Assembly (NCBI GenBank): GCA_964566875.1
Contig: CAZMJM010000025.1
Span: 1 to 6,989, forward strand
Source: CAZEQH01 sp964566875
GTDB lineage: Bacteria; Patescibacteriota; Minisyncoccia; Minisyncoccales; JANBVM01
Direction: 5' to 3'
DNA length: 6,989 bases
Shown: piece by piece, positions 5,845-6,989 of the stretch
Layout of the letters: the number at the start of each line of letters is the position of its first letter
Position numbering within the stretch: position 1 is the stretch's first letter
Notes under the pieces: generated by a model
The model's input: the letters and a program-made list of their open reading frames with translations, nothing else
Database searches by the model: none
What the model was told of the DNA's origin: nothing
Program-made: the position numbers and the translations under genes

Positions 5845-6454
5845 CGTTATCAAGAATCAATTGCGGGTTGTTCTTTAGAATATCAGACAGGCATAAGAAT
5901 TCGTCTGCTAATTTTTCGAATTTTTTAGAAATACTATTTTTCCCGGCGATTATCCTCACCTTTATCCCCTGTATCTGAGCATCCCTCAAAATCTCGTAAA
6001 AGTCTCTATCGCCCGAAATCATTATCACTTCACTTATTGATTCTGCCCTATCGCCTATTATCTTGGGAAGGTCTCTGATAATCATTTTATCAACCTGGTC
6101 TTTCCCGTCCGAGGGAAATGCCAGAAAAGATATTTTCTTTGCTCTCAGTTCTACCCAAAGGTCTCTATGGACGAACCTTAGAAAATTTAAATAAATCGAA
6201 TCAGCCTTTATGATACTGCCTGGATAATAATAGAAATAGACTTCTGTTCTTTCTTCGCCCGCTAAAAATAAAAAGAAGTTTGTAAGGTTTATTTTTTTCC
6301 CCATCTGCGTCTGTTCTGCGATAAAATTTTGATTATCAGTTATAATAATTTTTACCCTTTTCTCTTCTTCCGCTTTCTGCCCTCCTCCGGATTGCGTACT
6401 TTCACACCTACTTGATTCATTCTTTAGTGCTTTCTTTTTATGAAAAAATGTCAT
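5837..6454 (-). CDS. NYN/PIN-like (LabA/DUF88-type) putative nuclease
   Basis: This 205-residue protein has the pattern of NYN domains, the PIN-fold family of predicted Mg-dependent ribonucleases. The core starts at about residue 33. The first strand ends in IIITDNQN with D40 and N41. KDQVDKMIIRD supplies D119, D122 and D128, and VIMISGDRDF supplies D149 and D151, followed by the typical ILRDAQIQGIKVRIIAG strand. These acidic residues are in the order expected of a metal-binding active site. Residues 1-32 form a basic, then Ser/Gly/Gln/Glu-rich, probably disordered tail. ATG 6454 is chosen because AAGGTGA ends 5 bases before it; a TTG five codons earlier (6469) would put the ribosome binding site inside the gene. 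The gene has its own promoter and terminator. No antitoxin-like partner is adjacent. The RNA target and role are unknown. The family call is firm; nuclease activity is inferred. Confidence 0.85.
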   Translation of the reverse strand: MTFFHKKKALKNESSRCESTQSGGGQKAEEEKRVKIIITDNQNFIAEQTQMGKKINLTNFFLFLAGEERTEVYFYYYPGSIIKADSIYLNFLRFVHRDLWVELRAKKISFLAFPSDGKDQVDKMIIRDLPKIIGDRAESISEVIMISGDRDFYEILRDAQIQGIKVRIIAGKNSISKKFEKLADEFLCLSDILKNNPQLILDNGG

Positions 6455-6459
6455 AAAAA

Positions 6460-6466
6460 TCACCTT
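6460..6466 (-). promoter_or_regulatory. Ribosome binding site of the NYN gene, GGTGAT type
   Basis: AAGGTGA ends 5 bases before ATG 6454 and decides that start over the upstream TTG at 6469. The surrounding 12 bases TGAAGGTGATTT (6457-6468, minus strand) are identical to those before the small membrane protein gene. Confidence 0.65.
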
Positions 6467-6489
6467 CAATTTGTAATGTACGTTTCTAT

Positions 6490-6518
6490 AAAATACATTA
6501 AATTACTATCGCTGTCAA
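6490..6518 (-). promoter_or_regulatory. Sigma70-type promoter of the NYN gene
   Basis: On the minus strand a perfect TTGACA (6518-6513) is followed after exactly 17 bp by TATTTT (6495-6490). The predicted transcript starts near 6483, giving a leader of about 29 nt. The promoter lies between the thymidylate synthase terminator and ATG 6454. Confidence 0.65.
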
Positions 6519-6535
6519 TCCAAAAATTACTCACC

Positions 6536-6566
6536 GATAAAATAAAAAGGCTTCTTTGGGAAGCCT
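6536..6566 (-). terminator. Terminator downstream of the thymidylate synthase gene
   Basis: On the minus strand AGGCTTC (6566-6560) pairs with GAAGCCT (6554-6548) around a 5-base loop. It is followed by an interrupted T-run (TTTTTATTTT). It begins about a dozen bases after the TAA stop. Confidence 0.8.
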
Positions 6567-6577
6567 GAATAAAAAAT

Positions 6578-6989
6578 TTAATTCTTCTTTTTTCTCTCAA
6601 GAGTATCAATGAATCTTTCCACCTCCTTGAAATCTTTCTCATAGATGTGGAGGGAATTGGAAAAGTCAATGTACTGCCCTACTCCCACGCCAATTTTCTC
6701 AGCCATAATCTTCTGCAACTCAGTCAAGGCATAGGCATTGGAGCCCCAGGCATGGAACAAATCCCTGGACCTCCAGGTCGTTTCCATAACTAATTTCCCT
6801 CCATAAACCCTGCACCAGATCCTTTGAAGACAAGGGGGTTCGTCAGTAAGCCAGTCGCGGTCAACGAACCAGGTAATGGCCTGGGCCCTTCTCGAATAAT
6901 TATTTTTCTTCAATTTTTCTACTATCTTTTCTATCTGATTTATCTCCCAGGAAAGATTTTTACCATCCTGCTTATATTTAAACAGTCTG
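6578..6989 (-). CDS. thyA: Thymidylate synthase, ThyA family (5' end outside the window)
   Basis: ThyA methylates dUMP to dTMP using methylenetetrahydrofolate. Only the last 136 residues are visible. The frame is open from the window edge and runs through a TTG at 6913, which is therefore internal, not a start. In order come INQIEKIVEKL, YSRRAQAITW, then EPPC with the catalytic cysteine (visible residue 53). Next is LQRIWCRV, then WRSRDLFHAWGSNAYAL, which corresponds to the dUMP phosphate-binding Arg-Ser-x-Asp motif and the Asn that selects dUMP over dCMP, and finally SNSLHIYEKD, equivalent to the conserved HxY. The wording RSRD...AWGSNAYAL and the compact C-terminus resemble the archaeal-type branch of ThyA more than the E. 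coli type. dCMP hydroxymethylase is a relative, but the Asn argues for thymidylate synthase. A terminator follows. With tmk two genes downstream it would supply the dTTP pathway. Confidence 0.88.
   Translation of the reverse strand, partial: RLFKYKQDGKNLSWEINQIEKIVEKLKKNNYSRRAQAITWFVDRDWLTDEPPCLQRIWCRVYGGKLVMETTWRSRDLFHAWGSNAYALTELQKIMAEKIGVGVGQYIDFSNSLHIYEKDFKEVERFIDTLERKKKN

Noticed and set aside
6455..6469. Upstream TTG start for the NYN gene
   Set aside because: It would place the AAGGTGA ribosome binding site inside the coding region. ATG 6454, 5 bases downstream of that site, is the better start.
6911..6913. TTG at 6913 as the start of the thymidylate synthase
   Set aside because: The frame stays open to the window edge, and the residues before it (INQIEKIVEK) fit the family helix preceding SRRA, so the codon is an internal leucine.

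Overview
The window looks like ordinary chromosome from a bacterium with a compact genome and moderate-to-low G+C. The bacterial assignment rests on miaB-miaA, the bacterial Glu/Asp-tRNA amidotransferase subunit GatB, two sigma70-like promoters with 17-bp spacers, and Rho-independent terminators after almost every gene. TGA, TAG and TAA all end genes here, so the standard bacterial code fits. The short intergenic gaps, a thymidylate synthase that resembles the short archaeal-type branch, and several diverged enzymes would suit a candidate-phylum (for example Patescibacteria/CPR-like) genome. That placement is inference; no rRNA or marker set is present.

Layout, left to right. Positions 1-257 hold no convincing gene, only short frame fragments, a terminator (135-168) and a strong promoter (181-209). 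That promoter drives a 97-residue, four-helix membrane protein of unknown function (258-551), which has its own terminator. An overlapping plus-strand pair follows: miaB (628-1941) and miaA (1934-2845), both for 2-methylthio-N6-isopentenyl-A37 modification of tRNA. A hairpin at 2845-2871 ends the pair and separates it from the convergent minus-strand block.

The minus strand, read in its own direction from the right edge, carries the 3' part of a thymidylate synthase (6578-6989, cut by the window edge), an NYN/PIN-like putative nuclease (5837-6454), a thymidylate kinase (5131-5781), a deoxyribose-phosphate aldolase (4375-5028) and gatB (2900-4354). Thymidylate synthase, the NYN gene and the kinase each end in their own hairpin plus T-run. 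Only deoC-gatB has no terminator between its members.

Two themes link the genes. MiaA, MiaB and GatB serve tRNA maturation and charging. ThyA (dUMP to dTMP), Tmk (dTMP to dTDP) and DeoC (deoxyribose 5-phosphate breakdown) serve deoxynucleotide metabolism. I see no phage, insertion sequence, CRISPR array or defence island. The points most worth a second look are a thymidylate kinase whose P-loop lysine is glutamine, a DeoC with intact catalytic residues but altered phosphate-loop positions, promoter -10 elements placed almost on the start codons of gatB and tmk, and a shared promoter/ribosome-binding layout upstream of the two accessory genes.
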